Below, piece by piece: positions 18,473 to 27,567 of a DNA stretch of 64,000 nucleotides. Position 1 is the stretch's first letter; every line of letters begins with the position of its first letter. Source of the DNA: Erysipelotrichaceae bacterium (GTDB lineage: Bacteria > Bacillota_I > Bacilli_A > Erysipelotrichales > Erysipelotrichaceae); assembly GCA_017539105.1 (NCBI GenBank), contig JAFYHQ010000029.1:1-64000 (forward strand), written 5' to 3'. The notes under the pieces were generated by a model. It searched no databases. It was not told the origin of the DNA and saw nothing but the letters and a program-made list of their open reading frames with translations. Position numbers and translations under genes: made by a program.

Positions 18473-18504
18473 AAAAGCGGGTGGTTTCGACCATCCGCTT
18501 TTTT
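18473..18504 (+). terminator. Terminator after the binding-protein gene
   Basis: A ten-pair stem AAGCGGGTGG/CCATCCGCTT with one G-T pair, loop TTTCGA, then six T. It lies between the lipoprotein and the sensor kinase and probably sets the expression ratio. Confidence 0.8.
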
Positions 18505-18507
18505 GTA

Positions 18508-18513
18508 TATAAT
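18508..18513 (+). promoter_or_regulatory. -10 box just before the histidine-kinase start
   Basis: Perfect TATAAT eight bases before the ATG at 18522, immediately after the terminator's T run. No good -35 is visible. Transcription from it would give an almost leaderless mRNA. Confidence 0.45.
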
Positions 18514-18521
18514 GAAGAGAG

Positions 18522-20231
18522 ATGAAGAATTCGTTTATCCGTAAAGTAGCCATCCTGCTGGCAGGCGTGCTGATCACTTCGCTGCTGTTTTTTGTGGCGA
18601 TGTCGGTCACGTATAAGACCTTCTATGAACAGAGTGTTTTAAACGTTGCCGAAAAGATTTCTTACAGCTGGGCCAGCGATATTGACAGGCGTCTGTATAC
18701 GATCTATGAACACATCTATGACCTGTGTGCGACTGTATATAACAGCGGTGCCGTCCACAGCGGTTCGGAGGAAATGGATCTGACCACAAGGAAGACCGTA
18801 CAGGATGCGATGCAGTCCAAACTGATGGCATCCTCTGACCTTTCCGTCGTTTTCCTGGTCGATACGGAGAGCGATCTTTATTTCTATTACAGCAATGGCA
18901 CTTTATCGCAGACTCAGAACAGCGCACTGAAACTCTTTGTCCGGCAGTACTGTCTGGAACATTCTTCTTCGATCGGAAACAAGATCTGGGAGATCGTTCA
19001 TGTGCTGGATGAAGGGTACTATTACAAAGCGGTAAAACTGGGAAAATATTATATTGGCGCTTTGAGCGACTGCAAAACATACCGCCTGAACGATACGCTG
19101 GATTCGCTGATGAACGATACCTGCATGATCATGGATGAGGAAGGTTTCATCCTTTGTCAGGGCGATGAATCGTTAAGCGGATATGTCGATGAAGACAGGA
19201 CGGGCTCCTATATCAGCAAGGGTTTCGCGGTCTGCACGAGTACGCAGAAATACGCCGATGCGACGGCCGTATATATCCGTAAGAACGAAGGAACGGACAT
19301 CCCCTGGAAGATCGTTTCCCTCTTTCTGATCGCCGATAGCGCTTTGTGCGTTTTTCTGGTCGGTCTTTCGATCCACAATCTGAACCACAGGGTCCGTATT
19401 CCGATCAGTCAGCTGGTTACGGCGGACAAACAGCTTGCGGATGGCAATTTTGACTACAAGCTTGATATCGGCGAAGCAGGCAGCAGCGAATTCGAAGAAC
19501 TCTATTCCAGTTTCAATGACATGAGCGATCAGATCGAACATCTGACGATCGAAACCTATGATGCGGAAATCAAGCGGCAGCAGAACCAGCTGAAGATGCT
19601 CAGAGCCCAGGTCAAGCCGCATACGTTCCTGAATGCGATCAACACGATCAATAATATGACTTATACTTCCGATCCCGAACAGATGCGAAGATACATCCAG
19701 GCATTTGCTTCGTTTACCAGATATATGCTGAATAAGTCCGCGGACTGGTCTACGGTCAATGACGAGCTGAAACATATCGACAGTTATGTGGAAATGCAGA
19801 AGATACGATTCCCGCATTCGATCGAAATCAGCTATGACTGTTCCCCGGAGGTCTTGATTGAAAAGATTCCATATCTGACACTGTTTTCCCTGGTGGAGAA
19901 CTCCTTTAAGCATGCCATGACGCTGGTGGATACGATGTATGTATCGATCAAAGGAGAATCCTATGAGGAAGAGGGATTCAAGGGAATCCGGCTGATCGAG
20001 GAGGATAACGGTCCCGGTTTCACGAAAGAAGCACTGGACAAGCTTGCGAATGTCGACAGGGATGATCTTTTCACCAAGGAACATCTCGGTCTGACCAATG
20101 TCCGTTACAGCATGAATCTGATCTATCATCGTGACGACCTGCTGCGTTTATCGAATAAGCCGGAAGGCGGAGCCCGTATCGAACTGCTGATTCCGGAAGG
20201 AGACAACGAAGATGAAACTGCTGATCTGTGA
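18522..20231 (+). CDS. YesM-type sensor histidine kinase
   Basis: 569 residues. An N-terminal membrane segment (about 8-28), a long extracellular sensor region and a second membrane segment near 265-285 lead into a HAMP-like linker. The kinase is of the His_kinase (LytS/YesM) type: the phospho-accepting His is in the block QVKPHTFLNAINTINN, and the ATP-binding domain has LVENSFKHAM and EEDNGPGF, and late HLGLTNVRYSM. These kinases sense sugars or binding proteins outside the cell. The start has no proper ribosome site; GAGAG directly abuts the ATG. The gene overlaps the response regulator by 20 bases, so the pair is co-translated. Confidence 0.85.
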   Translation: MKNSFIRKVAILLAGVLITSLLFFVAMSVTYKTFYEQSVLNVAEKISYSWASDIDRRLYTIYEHIYDLCATVYNSGAVHSGSEEMDLTTRKTVQDAMQSKLMASSDLSVVFLVDTESDLYFYYSNGTLSQTQNSALKLFVRQYCLEHSSSIGNKIWEIVHVLDEGYYYKAVKLGKYYIGALSDCKTYRLNDTLDSLMNDTCMIMDEEGFILCQGDESLSGYVDEDRTGSYISKGFAVCTSTQKYADATAVYIRKNEGTDIPWKIVSLFLIADSALCVFLVGLSIHNLNHRVRIPISQLVTADKQLADGNFDYKLDIGEAGSSEFEELYSSFNDMSDQIEHLTIETYDAEIKRQQNQLKMLRAQVKPHTFLNAINTINNMTYTSDPEQMRRYIQAFASFTRYMLNKSADWSTVNDELKHIDSYVEMQKIRFPHSIEISYDCSPEVLIEKIPYLTLFSLVENSFKHAMTLVDTMYVSIKGESYEEEGFKGIRLIEEDNGPGFTKEALDKLANVDRDDLFTKEHLGLTNVRYSMNLIYHRDDLLRLSNKPEGGARIELLIPEGDNEDETADL

Positions 20232-21792
20232 TGACGATATTTCGACGATCGATGTGATACAGAGCCAGCTGGATTATAAGGAACTGGGGATTTCCCAGAT
20301 CTTTCGCGCGTATAACGGACAGATGGCAAAGGATATCATCGACAAGGAAGATCCCGATCTGATCCTTTGTGATATCGAAATGCCGATGGGCAATGGCATC
20401 GAGGTCCTGAAACATGCCTATGAAAAAGACAAAGAGATCGAATTCTCTTTCCTGACCTGTTACGAATCCTTTGAATATGCCCAGAAAGCGATACAGTACG
20501 GGGTGACCAGTTATCTGACCAAGCCATTGGATCTTGAAGAAGTCAAAGTCTGTATCCAGAAGATGGCTGCCAATGTGCGCAAGAATCAGCTTGCGGAGAA
20601 CGAGAAGCCGCATAATCAGTACGATTCCCTGATGTCTTCCATCTTCCGGCAGGCGAGCGATGGGGTTCTTGGCTCGAACAAAGAGATCGTGGAAGCCGGT
20701 TTAAAGGCCAACGGAATCGATTTTTCTGCCGACAGTCTCTGGCGTATCGTCTTTACCTGTGCCGATATGACGGATGCCATCCGCAAGACTTGGAACAAGG
20801 ATCTTCTTTTGTATACCTTCTCAAAGCTTCACGATGAGGCTCTGTTAGACTATGTCGGTTCCGCTCACAGTGTCATCAATTCGGATGACCGTTTCCTGTG
20901 GTGCCTGTGCTTCGTGCCGGGTTGCGAGGAGGATGCGATCCTGAAAGAGAAATGCGAGAAACTGATCGGCTTCTCCGACCGCTACATGTCTCTGGTTCCG
21001 GTCGCCCTGATCAGCGGATCGTTCCATTTCTATGAAGCAGGGAATGTTGTCGCGAATCTCTATGATGAAATGCGCAAGATCCGTTATTTCTCCGGAAAGA
21101 TCTTTTTCCTGGATCAGGAGATCAGCGTGGATGATCTTGATCCGATCCGTCTCAATGAGAACCAGGTACTGTGGTATCTCAAGAAGCGCGATGAAGCAGG
21201 ATACAGCGAATACATCTTTAATCGCATCGAAAACCTGAATGATACATCGGAGAATCTGGATCGTTTCCGTAAGGAACTGATCAATATCTTTATCACGCAT
21301 TTCCGCGACAATGGCATGAGTTCCAACATCATTTTCATGAATCCGGCGATCATGGCTTTGGATGAGAAAGCGACAGCTTCGCGCAAGGGACTGATGAACT
21401 ATGCGATGGAACTTTTCCGGATCCAGCAGGATAAATTAAGGGAGTCCGTCGATTCCGAAGATATCATCGTACGGGCCAAGAAGTATATCGATGAAAACTA
21501 TAGGGAAAACATCGACCGCAACGATGTGGCGGCTGTCACGTTCGTGACCCCGAATTATCTTTCCAAGCTCTTTAAGAACAACATGAATATGAACCTGAGA
21601 GAGTACATCAATCAGCTGAGAATCGAAGAAGCGAAACGCTTGCTGCTGTCGACATCGATGTCGGTATCGGAGATCGCTTCCAATGTAGGCTACTATAACA
21701 TTTCTTATTTCTCGACGGTATTCCATAAGCTGGTAGGTGTCAGCCCGTTCGACTGGCGCAATCAGAAGGGAGGGCAAGATGAAACTGAATGA
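20212..21792 (+). CDS. YesN-type AraC-family response regulator
   Basis: 526 residues, AAGGAGA upstream of the ATG. There is an N-terminal receiver domain with acidic pair DD near residue 8, the phosphorylated Asp in LILCDIEMP (about residue 54) and Lys in LTKPL. A long middle region follows. The last 100 residues are an AraC-type double helix-turn-helix (NVGYYNISYFSTVFHKLVGVSPFDWR). It should activate the adjacent transporter and hydrolase genes when the YesM-like kinase is stimulated. Its 3' end overlaps the start of the next gene by 14 bases. Confidence 0.88.
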   Translation: MKLLICDDDISTIDVIQSQLDYKELGISQIFRAYNGQMAKDIIDKEDPDLILCDIEMPMGNGIEVLKHAYEKDKEIEFSFLTCYESFEYAQKAIQYGVTSYLTKPLDLEEVKVCIQKMAANVRKNQLAENEKPHNQYDSLMSSIFRQASDGVLGSNKEIVEAGLKANGIDFSADSLWRIVFTCADMTDAIRKTWNKDLLLYTFSKLHDEALLDYVGSAHSVINSDDRFLWCLCFVPGCEEDAILKEKCEKLIGFSDRYMSLVPVALISGSFHFYEAGNVVANLYDEMRKIRYFSGKIFFLDQEISVDDLDPIRLNENQVLWYLKKRDEAGYSEYIFNRIENLNDTSENLDRFRKELINIFITHFRDNGMSSNIIFMNPAIMALDEKATASRKGLMNYAMELFRIQQDKLRESVDSEDIIVRAKKYIDENYRENIDRNDVAAVTFVTPNYLSKLFKNNMNMNLREYINQLRIEEAKRLLLSTSMSVSEIASNVGYYNISYFSTVFHKLVGVSPFDWRNQKGGQDETE

Positions 21793-22453
21793 GCTTCTGA
21801 AACAGGATAGGGAACGTTTTTCTAAGCTGCCTGATCGTCAAAGCAAGCTGAATTTCATTTGGGATTACTACAAGATCCCGATCATCGTCGCGTTATGCGC
21901 GTTATGTCTGATCGCAATCACCTTGCTGTTTCGTACGGATCATGATGTTTCCATGCATGTGATCCTTTTGAACAATGATTCATTGATCGTGGAATGCGAT
22001 GAAACGGTTTTCGATCGGCTTCTGGAAGAAGGCGGACATGATCCGCAGGGCAAAACAGCCGATGTCAACGTGAATTATTCCATCGGCAGGGAAGGCAGCG
22101 AAAACGAAGATTCTGAAACAATACAAGTATTATCAGCCATGTTTGCGTTGGACGATATCGATCTTTTTGTATCGGATCAGTATTATTTCGATTATTTCGC
22201 GGAAGTGGATGCTTTCCACGACCTCAGCGTACTGCTTCCGGAAGAAGTCATCCAAGCCCATGAAGACGAACTCTACCGTTACGACAACTCTTTCGGACAG
22301 TCCATCATCGGCGGAATCTTTCTTCATGATGGCTCTGCTTTGCATGAAGCAGGCTACTACCATGACGATGTCGTTCTGGGCATTGCGACCAACTGCGGCA
22401 ATCTGGAAGCGGCGCAGGCCTTTATCCTTCGTATTTTAAGTGATAGAAATTGA
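21779..22453 (+). CDS. Single-pass membrane protein of unknown function within the sugar-transport locus
   Basis: 224 residues. I chose ATG 21779, with GAAGGGAGGG upstream and overlapping the regulator's end. A charged cytoplasmic N-terminus (about 1-32) has a KLNFIWDYYK motif. One membrane segment lies at about 33-53, and an acidic extracellular domain is rich in Asp and Glu. I recognise no family. The extracellular part, with its alternating strands and DDIDLFVSDQYYFDYF, could be a small solute-sensing or binding domain. Its place between the two-component system and the permease suggests it helps sensing or transport. That is inference from position only. Confidence 0.5.
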   Translation: MKLNELLKQDRERFSKLPDRQSKLNFIWDYYKIPIIVALCALCLIAITLLFRTDHDVSMHVILLNNDSLIVECDETVFDRLLEEGGHDPQGKTADVNVNYSIGREGSENEDSETIQVLSAMFALDDIDLFVSDQYYFDYFAEVDAFHDLSVLLPEEVIQAHEDELYRYDNSFGQSIIGGIFLHDGSALHEAGYYHDDVVLGIATNCGNLEAAQAFILRILSDRN

Positions 22454-22539
22454 TAAATGCAGTGTACTTTTTTTAATGAATGACCGACTCCGTTTCGTTA
22501 CCATGAGAATATAGAGAATTCTACAGGTAAGGAGGAGTT

Positions 22540-23505
22540 ATGTCCGAAAAAAAGACAAAAAGCTCGGAGTTCGATGACGTTCTGAAAGAACAGAAAAAAC
22601 TCCAGCGTAAAGAACAACTGAAGAATGATCTCCCGCTGTATCTGATGATGCTGCCGGGAATGATTTATCTCATCTGTAACAACTACCTGCCGATGTTCGG
22701 TATTCTTTTGGCGTTCAAGAGAATCAACTATGCGATGGGCATCTTAAAGAGCCCATGGGTAAAATTCGACAACTTTGAGTATCTGTTCAAGACCAAAGAC
22801 GCCTTCACCATGATCCGTAACACCGTCGCCTATAACCTGGTGTGGATCGTCATGGACCTGGCAATCGCCGTCTTTATCGCTCTGTGCATGAACGAGATCG
22901 CTCAAAGAAAGATCGCCAAAGTCATTCAGCCGATCATCTGCTTCCCATCCATGGTTTCGGCAGTCATTCTGTCGTTCCTGGTCTACGCGTTCCTGTCGCA
23001 GAGCTACGGCTATCTGAATACTGTATTTTTCCCGGATAACCCGGTACAGTGGTATACGACAGCGAAATATTGGCCGTTCATCCTGACGATCGTCCATATC
23101 TGGCAAAGCGCCGGACAGAGTTCCGTCATCTACATGGCTTCGATCGGCGGTATCGACAAGAGCTTGTATGAGTCCGCAAGAATCGACGGCGCAAACAAAC
23201 TGGAGCAGATCCGTTACATCACGCTGCCATTGCTGAAGCCGATGATCATCATGATGCTGCTGCTGTCGATCGGACGTATCTTCAATTCTGACTTCGGTCT
23301 GTTCTATCAGGTTCCGTTAGGAAACGGCATGCTGTATGAAACGACACAGACGATCGATACCTTCGTGTATCGTGCCCTGATCATAAACAACAACGTAGGA
23401 CAGTCTTCGGCTGCCAGCGTGTTCCAGGCCGTGATCGGCTTTATCCTGGTCATGATCTCCAACCTGCTGGTACGTAAGATCAACCCGGAGAACTCGCTGT
23501 TCTAG
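22540..23505 (+). CDS. ABC sugar permease, LplB type
   Basis: 321 residues, TAAGGAGG before the ATG. Six membrane segments are expected, and the binding-protein-dependent transport signature (EAA loop) reads ESARIDGANKLEQIRYITLPLLKP. The N-terminal LYLMMLPGMIYLICNNYLPMFGILLAFK is typical of the LplB/YtcP-like sugar permeases. It pairs with the permease encoded nine bases downstream and probably with the lipoprotein at 16950 and the ATPase at 27568. An 86-bp gap upstream contains no clear promoter. Confidence 0.9.
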   Translation: MSEKKTKSSEFDDVLKEQKKLQRKEQLKNDLPLYLMMLPGMIYLICNNYLPMFGILLAFKRINYAMGILKSPWVKFDNFEYLFKTKDAFTMIRNTVAYNLVWIVMDLAIAVFIALCMNEIAQRKIAKVIQPIICFPSMVSAVILSFLVYAFLSQSYGYLNTVFFPDNPVQWYTTAKYWPFILTIVHIWQSAGQSSVIYMASIGGIDKSLYESARIDGANKLEQIRYITLPLLKPMIIMMLLLSIGRIFNSDFGLFYQVPLGNGMLYETTQTIDTFVYRALIINNNVGQSSAASVFQAVIGFILVMISNLLVRKINPENSLF

Positions 23506-23514
23506 GAGGATAAC

Positions 23515-24429
23515 ATGGCTAAGAGAAAGAATAAGATAAAACTGATGAAAGGCGAAGCCGGTTTCCACTATGTTTCGCTGGTCATCATGATCCTGCTGAT
23601 GCTGTTCTGCATCATTCCGCTGATCCTGATGCTGACGGTCTCACTGTCTTCGGAAGCTTCGCTGGTCAAGGGCTACCGTTTCATCCCTGCCCAGTGGTCG
23701 CTGGATGCCTACTTCTTCATGTGGGCGAAGCGCGCAACCATCTTAAGAGCCTATGGCCTGACGATCGTGGTCACCGTGATCGGTACGATCATTTCCCTGA
23801 TCATGACCTCGATGTTCGCCTATCCTCTGTCCAGAAAAGACTTCAAACCGAGAAATGTCGTTGCCTTCATCCTCTTCTTCACGATGCTGTTCAACGGCGG
23901 TATGGTCGCATCCTACATGGTCTGGACCAGACTCTTCCACATCAAAGATTCCCTGCTCGCTTACCTGCTTCCGGGATCTCTGATGGGCGGCATGAACGTC
24001 CTGCTGGTCAGAAACTACTTCAATGCGAATATCCCTTATTCCATCATTGAAGCGGCACGTCTGGATGGCGCCAATGACTGGACCATCTATTCCAAGATCA
24101 TGGTTCCGCTGTCCAAGCCGATCATGATCACCATCGGCCTGTTCTCTGCTCTGGGTTACTGGAACAACTGGACAGCCGGTATCTACTACATCAACAACCC
24201 GAAACTTTACACCATCCAGGTCTATCTGAAGAAGCTGATGGATTCCATCCAGTTCCTGAAGACGACCGACCTATCCAACGAAGCCGTCCTGCTGGCATCG
24301 CGTTCCTTACCTACCGAGTCGGCACGTATGGCGGTTGCGATCATCGCTTTGATTCCTGTCCTGGCGGTCTATCCGTTCATTCAGAAGGAACTGATCAAAG
24401 GCATGGTCGTCGGTGGCGTCAAGGGTTAA
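23515..24429 (+). CDS. ABC sugar permease, LplC type
   Basis: 304 residues, with AGGAGG upstream. Six membrane segments and the EAA loop EAARLDGANDWTIYSKIMVPLSKP identify the second permease of the importer. The N-terminal block IPLILMLTVSLSSEASLVKGYRF is the usual LplC/YtcP start. It forms a heterodimeric channel with the preceding protein. The C-terminal KELIKGMVVGGVKG tail is characteristic of this permease class. Confidence 0.9.
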   Translation: MAKRKNKIKLMKGEAGFHYVSLVIMILLMLFCIIPLILMLTVSLSSEASLVKGYRFIPAQWSLDAYFFMWAKRATILRAYGLTIVVTVIGTIISLIMTSMFAYPLSRKDFKPRNVVAFILFFTMLFNGGMVASYMVWTRLFHIKDSLLAYLLPGSLMGGMNVLLVRNYFNANIPYSIIEAARLDGANDWTIYSKIMVPLSKPIMITIGLFSALGYWNNWTAGIYYINNPKLYTIQVYLKKLMDSIQFLKTTDLSNEAVLLASRSLPTESARMAVAIIALIPVLAVYPFIQKELIKGMVVGGVKG

Positions 24430-24448
24430 GCAACAGGAGCAATACTTT

Positions 24449-25948
24449 ATGGAAAAAAGAAAACCGTTTGAAACTGCACGCCCCGAAGAAGTGGGCGTCA
24501 GCAGCAAATCGATATTGGAATATATTTCCGATCTGGAGCATAGCCAGACGGAGATGCATGGTCTGATGATCATGCGCCACAACAAGCTGATCACCGAAGG
24601 CTGGTGGACTCCGTATGGTCCGAATATCCGTCATGGTCTGCAGTCTCATACCAAGACGTATGCGGCGACCGCAGTCGGTATCGCTTATACCGAAGGCTTG
24701 CTGAAGCTGGATGAAAGAGTCATCGATATCTTCCCGGATGAAGCTCCGGAAAATCCAAGCGAGAATCTTCAGCTGCTGACTGTCAGGGATGTCCTGTGCA
24801 TGGGCTGTGGCATGGATACGATGCCGAGACCTTCCAAAGAATGGATCAAAGACTTCCTGGCGACGCCGGTCAATCACAAGCCTGGCACGACCTACATGTA
24901 CAACTCGACGGGTTCGACCCTGCTGGGTGCGATCGTCCGTCAGAAGACAGGTTTAGGTCTCTTTGATTATCTGAAACCGCGTCTGTTCGACAAGATCGGT
25001 ATCAACTACGACAACCTGCGCTGCATGTGCATGCCGGATGGCATGGAGATCGGCGGAGGCGGCATGTATGCTACGACCGAAGACAACTTCCGTCTGATGA
25101 AGCTTTATGCCGATGGCGGCGTCTGGGAAGGTGAAAGGATCCTGGCTGAAGATTATGTTCAACTGGCAACCACGAATCAGAACGATTCCGCTACTGAATC
25201 CATCAACAACCCTGAGGCTTCGGATAACTTCCTGGGCTACGGCTTCCAGATCTGGATGTGCAAGCCGCATCGCACATACCGTGCCGATGGCGCCATGGGC
25301 CAGTTTACGATCGTGTTCCCTGATCAGGATATGGAGATCGCGATCACCGAGACCACAGTCGGAGCGCACTGGGCACAGTCTACACTGGATATCACCTGGA
25401 AATTCATTGAAAAGGTCACAGGCGACGAAGTGCTTCCTGCTGATGATGAAGCTTATGATACATTGCAGCGCAAGCTTCATACTTTGAACATCGGAAATCC
25501 GGAATGTCAGCCATTCAGCCCGCTGGTCAAAGAAATCAATGGAAAGAAATATGAGATCCTGAGCGGAAATATCACGCCGTTTGGCGGAAACTTCATGTCC
25601 GGACAGGGTCCTGACAGTATCAAGGAGTTCTCTTTCGATTTCGATGATTACGGGTTCGTCTGGAACATCAGGACCAACAGCGGAAGAGAAGAAAAGATCC
25701 GCTTCTCGACCAATGGCGTACGTTTCAGCAATCTTCTGGGCAAACCGGAAGATCTGACACAGCTCTATCTGGGCGATGCCTACTGGAAGCAAGACAATGT
25801 CCTTGTCCTGCATGGACGCTGGGTCGAGACCTGCATCCAGGATACGTATACCTTTACCTTCGATGGAGACAGGATCAAGATCGATGCCGACAACAACTCT
25901 GCATGGAAGTTCGGCAATCCTGAGGATATCACCGCAAAGGCAATCTAA
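24449..25948 (+). CDS. Serine beta-lactamase-fold hydrolase (class C/EstB-like esterase)
   Basis: 499 residues. I chose ATG 24449, with CAGGAGC upstream. The N-terminal about 340 residues have the penicillin-binding-protein fold: active motif S-H-T-K (LQSHTKTYAAT), the Tyr of Y-x-N in YMYNSTGSTLL and a late HRTYRADGAMGQF region. There is no signal peptide, so it acts in the cytoplasm. This group includes carboxylesterases and D-aminopeptidases as well as beta-lactamases, and an esterase acting on the imported glycan fits the neighbours best. The last 150 residues form an extra beta-rich domain. Confidence 0.75.
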   Translation: MEKRKPFETARPEEVGVSSKSILEYISDLEHSQTEMHGLMIMRHNKLITEGWWTPYGPNIRHGLQSHTKTYAATAVGIAYTEGLLKLDERVIDIFPDEAPENPSENLQLLTVRDVLCMGCGMDTMPRPSKEWIKDFLATPVNHKPGTTYMYNSTGSTLLGAIVRQKTGLGLFDYLKPRLFDKIGINYDNLRCMCMPDGMEIGGGGMYATTEDNFRLMKLYADGGVWEGERILAEDYVQLATTNQNDSATESINNPEASDNFLGYGFQIWMCKPHRTYRADGAMGQFTIVFPDQDMEIAITETTVGAHWAQSTLDITWKFIEKVTGDEVLPADDEAYDTLQRKLHTLNIGNPECQPFSPLVKEINGKKYEILSGNITPFGGNFMSGQGPDSIKEFSFDFDDYGFVWNIRTNSGREEKIRFSTNGVRFSNLLGKPEDLTQLYLGDAYWKQDNVLVLHGRWVETCIQDTYTFTFDGDRIKIDADNNSAWKFGNPEDITAKAI

Positions 25949-25954
25949 AAAAAC

Positions 25955-25977
25955 AGCCCACAAGAAAGTGGGCTTTT
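25955..25977 (+). terminator. Weak internal terminator or processing hairpin
   Basis: AGCCCAC, loop AAGAAA, GTGGGCT, then only four T before A-rich sequence holding the next ribosome site. It probably lowers rather than stops downstream transcription. Confidence 0.5.
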
Positions 25978-25992
25978 AAAAAAGGAGGAAAC

Positions 25993-26853
25993 ATGGGCAA
26001 GCGATTTGATTCATTACTGTTTCCGGGATTCAGAACCAAAGCATTCACTTTAAGCTACGATGATGGCGTCCATCAGGATCGTCGTCTGGTGAAACTGTTC
26101 GATGACTATAAAGTCAAGGGAACTTTCAATCTGAATTACGGGACTCTGGATCACGAAGAAATCGTAGAATTCCCCGGAAGACCGAAGATCGATATTTCCC
26201 GCGTAAGCAAAGAAGAAGTAAAGACGCTTTATCAGAATCAGGAAGTCGGGGGACACGGTTTGTATCATTCGGATCTGGCTTCTTTGGGCGAACCTTATGC
26301 GATGTATGAGATCATCGAAGACAAGGCAGATCTGGAGAAGCTTGTCGGGAAGCCGTTACAGATGTTTGCGTATCCGTTTGGGATCTATGACGACAAAGTC
26401 ATCGATCTGTTAAAGAAAGCCGGCTATAAAGGCGCAAGAACGATCAAATCGACCCATTCCTTTGAATTGCCTGAGAATCCATTCGTTCTCGATCCGACCT
26501 GTCATCACAATGATGAGAAACTCATGGAACTGGCAGATCAGTTCCTGCATGGAAGGGCCTTTAGATCGCAGCTTTTCTATGTATGGGGACATGGCTATGA
26601 ATTTGATGGTTCGAACAACTGGGAGAGGATCGAAGAACTCGTATCATACATGAGCGGACATGAGGATGTCTGGTATGCGACAAACGGAGAGATCCTGTCT
26701 TATCTGAAAGCATATGAGATGCTGGAATACAGTGCAGACGGTTCCATCATCTACAATCCTTCCTGCACGGATGTTTATCTTATGACTTCGTTCCAGACGA
26801 AAGAAGAACTCAAAGCAGGAACCCATACGCAGATCAAGGAAACGGCACTGTAA
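25993..26853 (+). CDS. Polysaccharide-deacetylase (NodB-like) family protein
   Basis: 286 residues, AGGAGG before the ATG. It has the NodB homology fold: first motif KAFTLSYDDGVHQDRRL (with the catalytic and metal Asp pair), second motif GGHGLYHSDL (metal His pair) and FAYPFGIYDD as motif 3. A later LFYVWGHGYEF also contributes a His. No signal peptide is present, so the substrate is a cytoplasmic acylated sugar or oligosaccharide rather than peptidoglycan. It belongs to the transporter operon. Confidence 0.85.
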   Translation: MGKRFDSLLFPGFRTKAFTLSYDDGVHQDRRLVKLFDDYKVKGTFNLNYGTLDHEEIVEFPGRPKIDISRVSKEEVKTLYQNQEVGGHGLYHSDLASLGEPYAMYEIIEDKADLEKLVGKPLQMFAYPFGIYDDKVIDLLKKAGYKGARTIKSTHSFELPENPFVLDPTCHHNDEKLMELADQFLHGRAFRSQLFYVWGHGYEFDGSNNWERIEELVSYMSGHEDVWYATNGEILSYLKAYEMLEYSADGSIIYNPSCTDVYLMTSFQTKEELKAGTHTQIKETAL

Positions 26854-26854
26854 T

Positions 26855-27565
26855 ATGAACTACAACAATCCTTTTATCAAAACGCTGGAAACACTTGCGA
26901 ATATGGCCATCGTCAGCTTCTTGTGGCTGGTATTTTCTTTGCCTGTACTGACGATCGTTCCGTCTTCTGCCGCGCTGTTTCATACCACCAGCAAGATCAT
27001 TTTCGGTTCCGGCAAAGGCAACGGCGTATTCAAAGATTTCTTTGATTCTTTCAAAGAGAATCTGAAAGAAGGAGCCATCCTGAGCCTGATCATGATTATC
27101 GCCGCACTGTTTATTGCCGAAGGACTCTGGACCGGTTTCCAGTTCCATAAAGTCAGTCTCTGGGGCATGGCATATTTCGTGCTGGGAATCGTGATCGCAT
27201 TCTTTTTTGTGACAGCTCTGGTTCATATCGCTCCGGTCCTGTCCAGATTCGAAGCTCCGGTTTCTTCCATCATAAGAATGGCAGTCTATTTTGCGATACG
27301 CAAACCGCTTCGTAGCATCCTGTTCTGCATTCTGTTTGTGGCAATGGTTCTCTGTGTCTATGCGTTCCCCTTGGCTTTGCTGATGGTGCCGGCAGTCTAT
27401 GCGGATTTCCAGCGCGGACCGCTGGACAAGGATTTCGACCTGTTTGCCGAAGAAAACGGATTGCTGGAAGAAGAAACCGAGGAAACGGAAGAAAACATAG
27501 AGAAGAAACAGGAAGATGCTTCGATCGTTGATCTGGAAGAACGTTTCAGCAAGGAAAGGAAATAG
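26855..27565 (+). CDS. yesL: YesL-family (DUF624) membrane protein
   Basis: 236 residues with four to five hydrophobic segments. The start NNPFIKTLETLANMAIVSFLW and SLPVLTIVPSSAALFHT match the YesL/DUF624 family, which is regularly found next to LplABC/YesMN sugar-import systems. Its biochemical role is unknown; an accessory transport or sensing role is inferred. The last 40 residues are a very acidic cytoplasmic tail (EEETEETEE). It starts one base after the deacetylase stop. Confidence 0.85.
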   Translation: MNYNNPFIKTLETLANMAIVSFLWLVFSLPVLTIVPSSAALFHTTSKIIFGSGKGNGVFKDFFDSFKENLKEGAILSLIMIIAALFIAEGLWTGFQFHKVSLWGMAYFVLGIVIAFFFVTALVHIAPVLSRFEAPVSSIIRMAVYFAIRKPLRSILFCILFVAMVLCVYAFPLALLMVPAVYADFQRGPLDKDFDLFAEENGLLEEETEETEENIEKKQEDASIVDLEERFSKERK

Positions 27566-27567
27566 CC

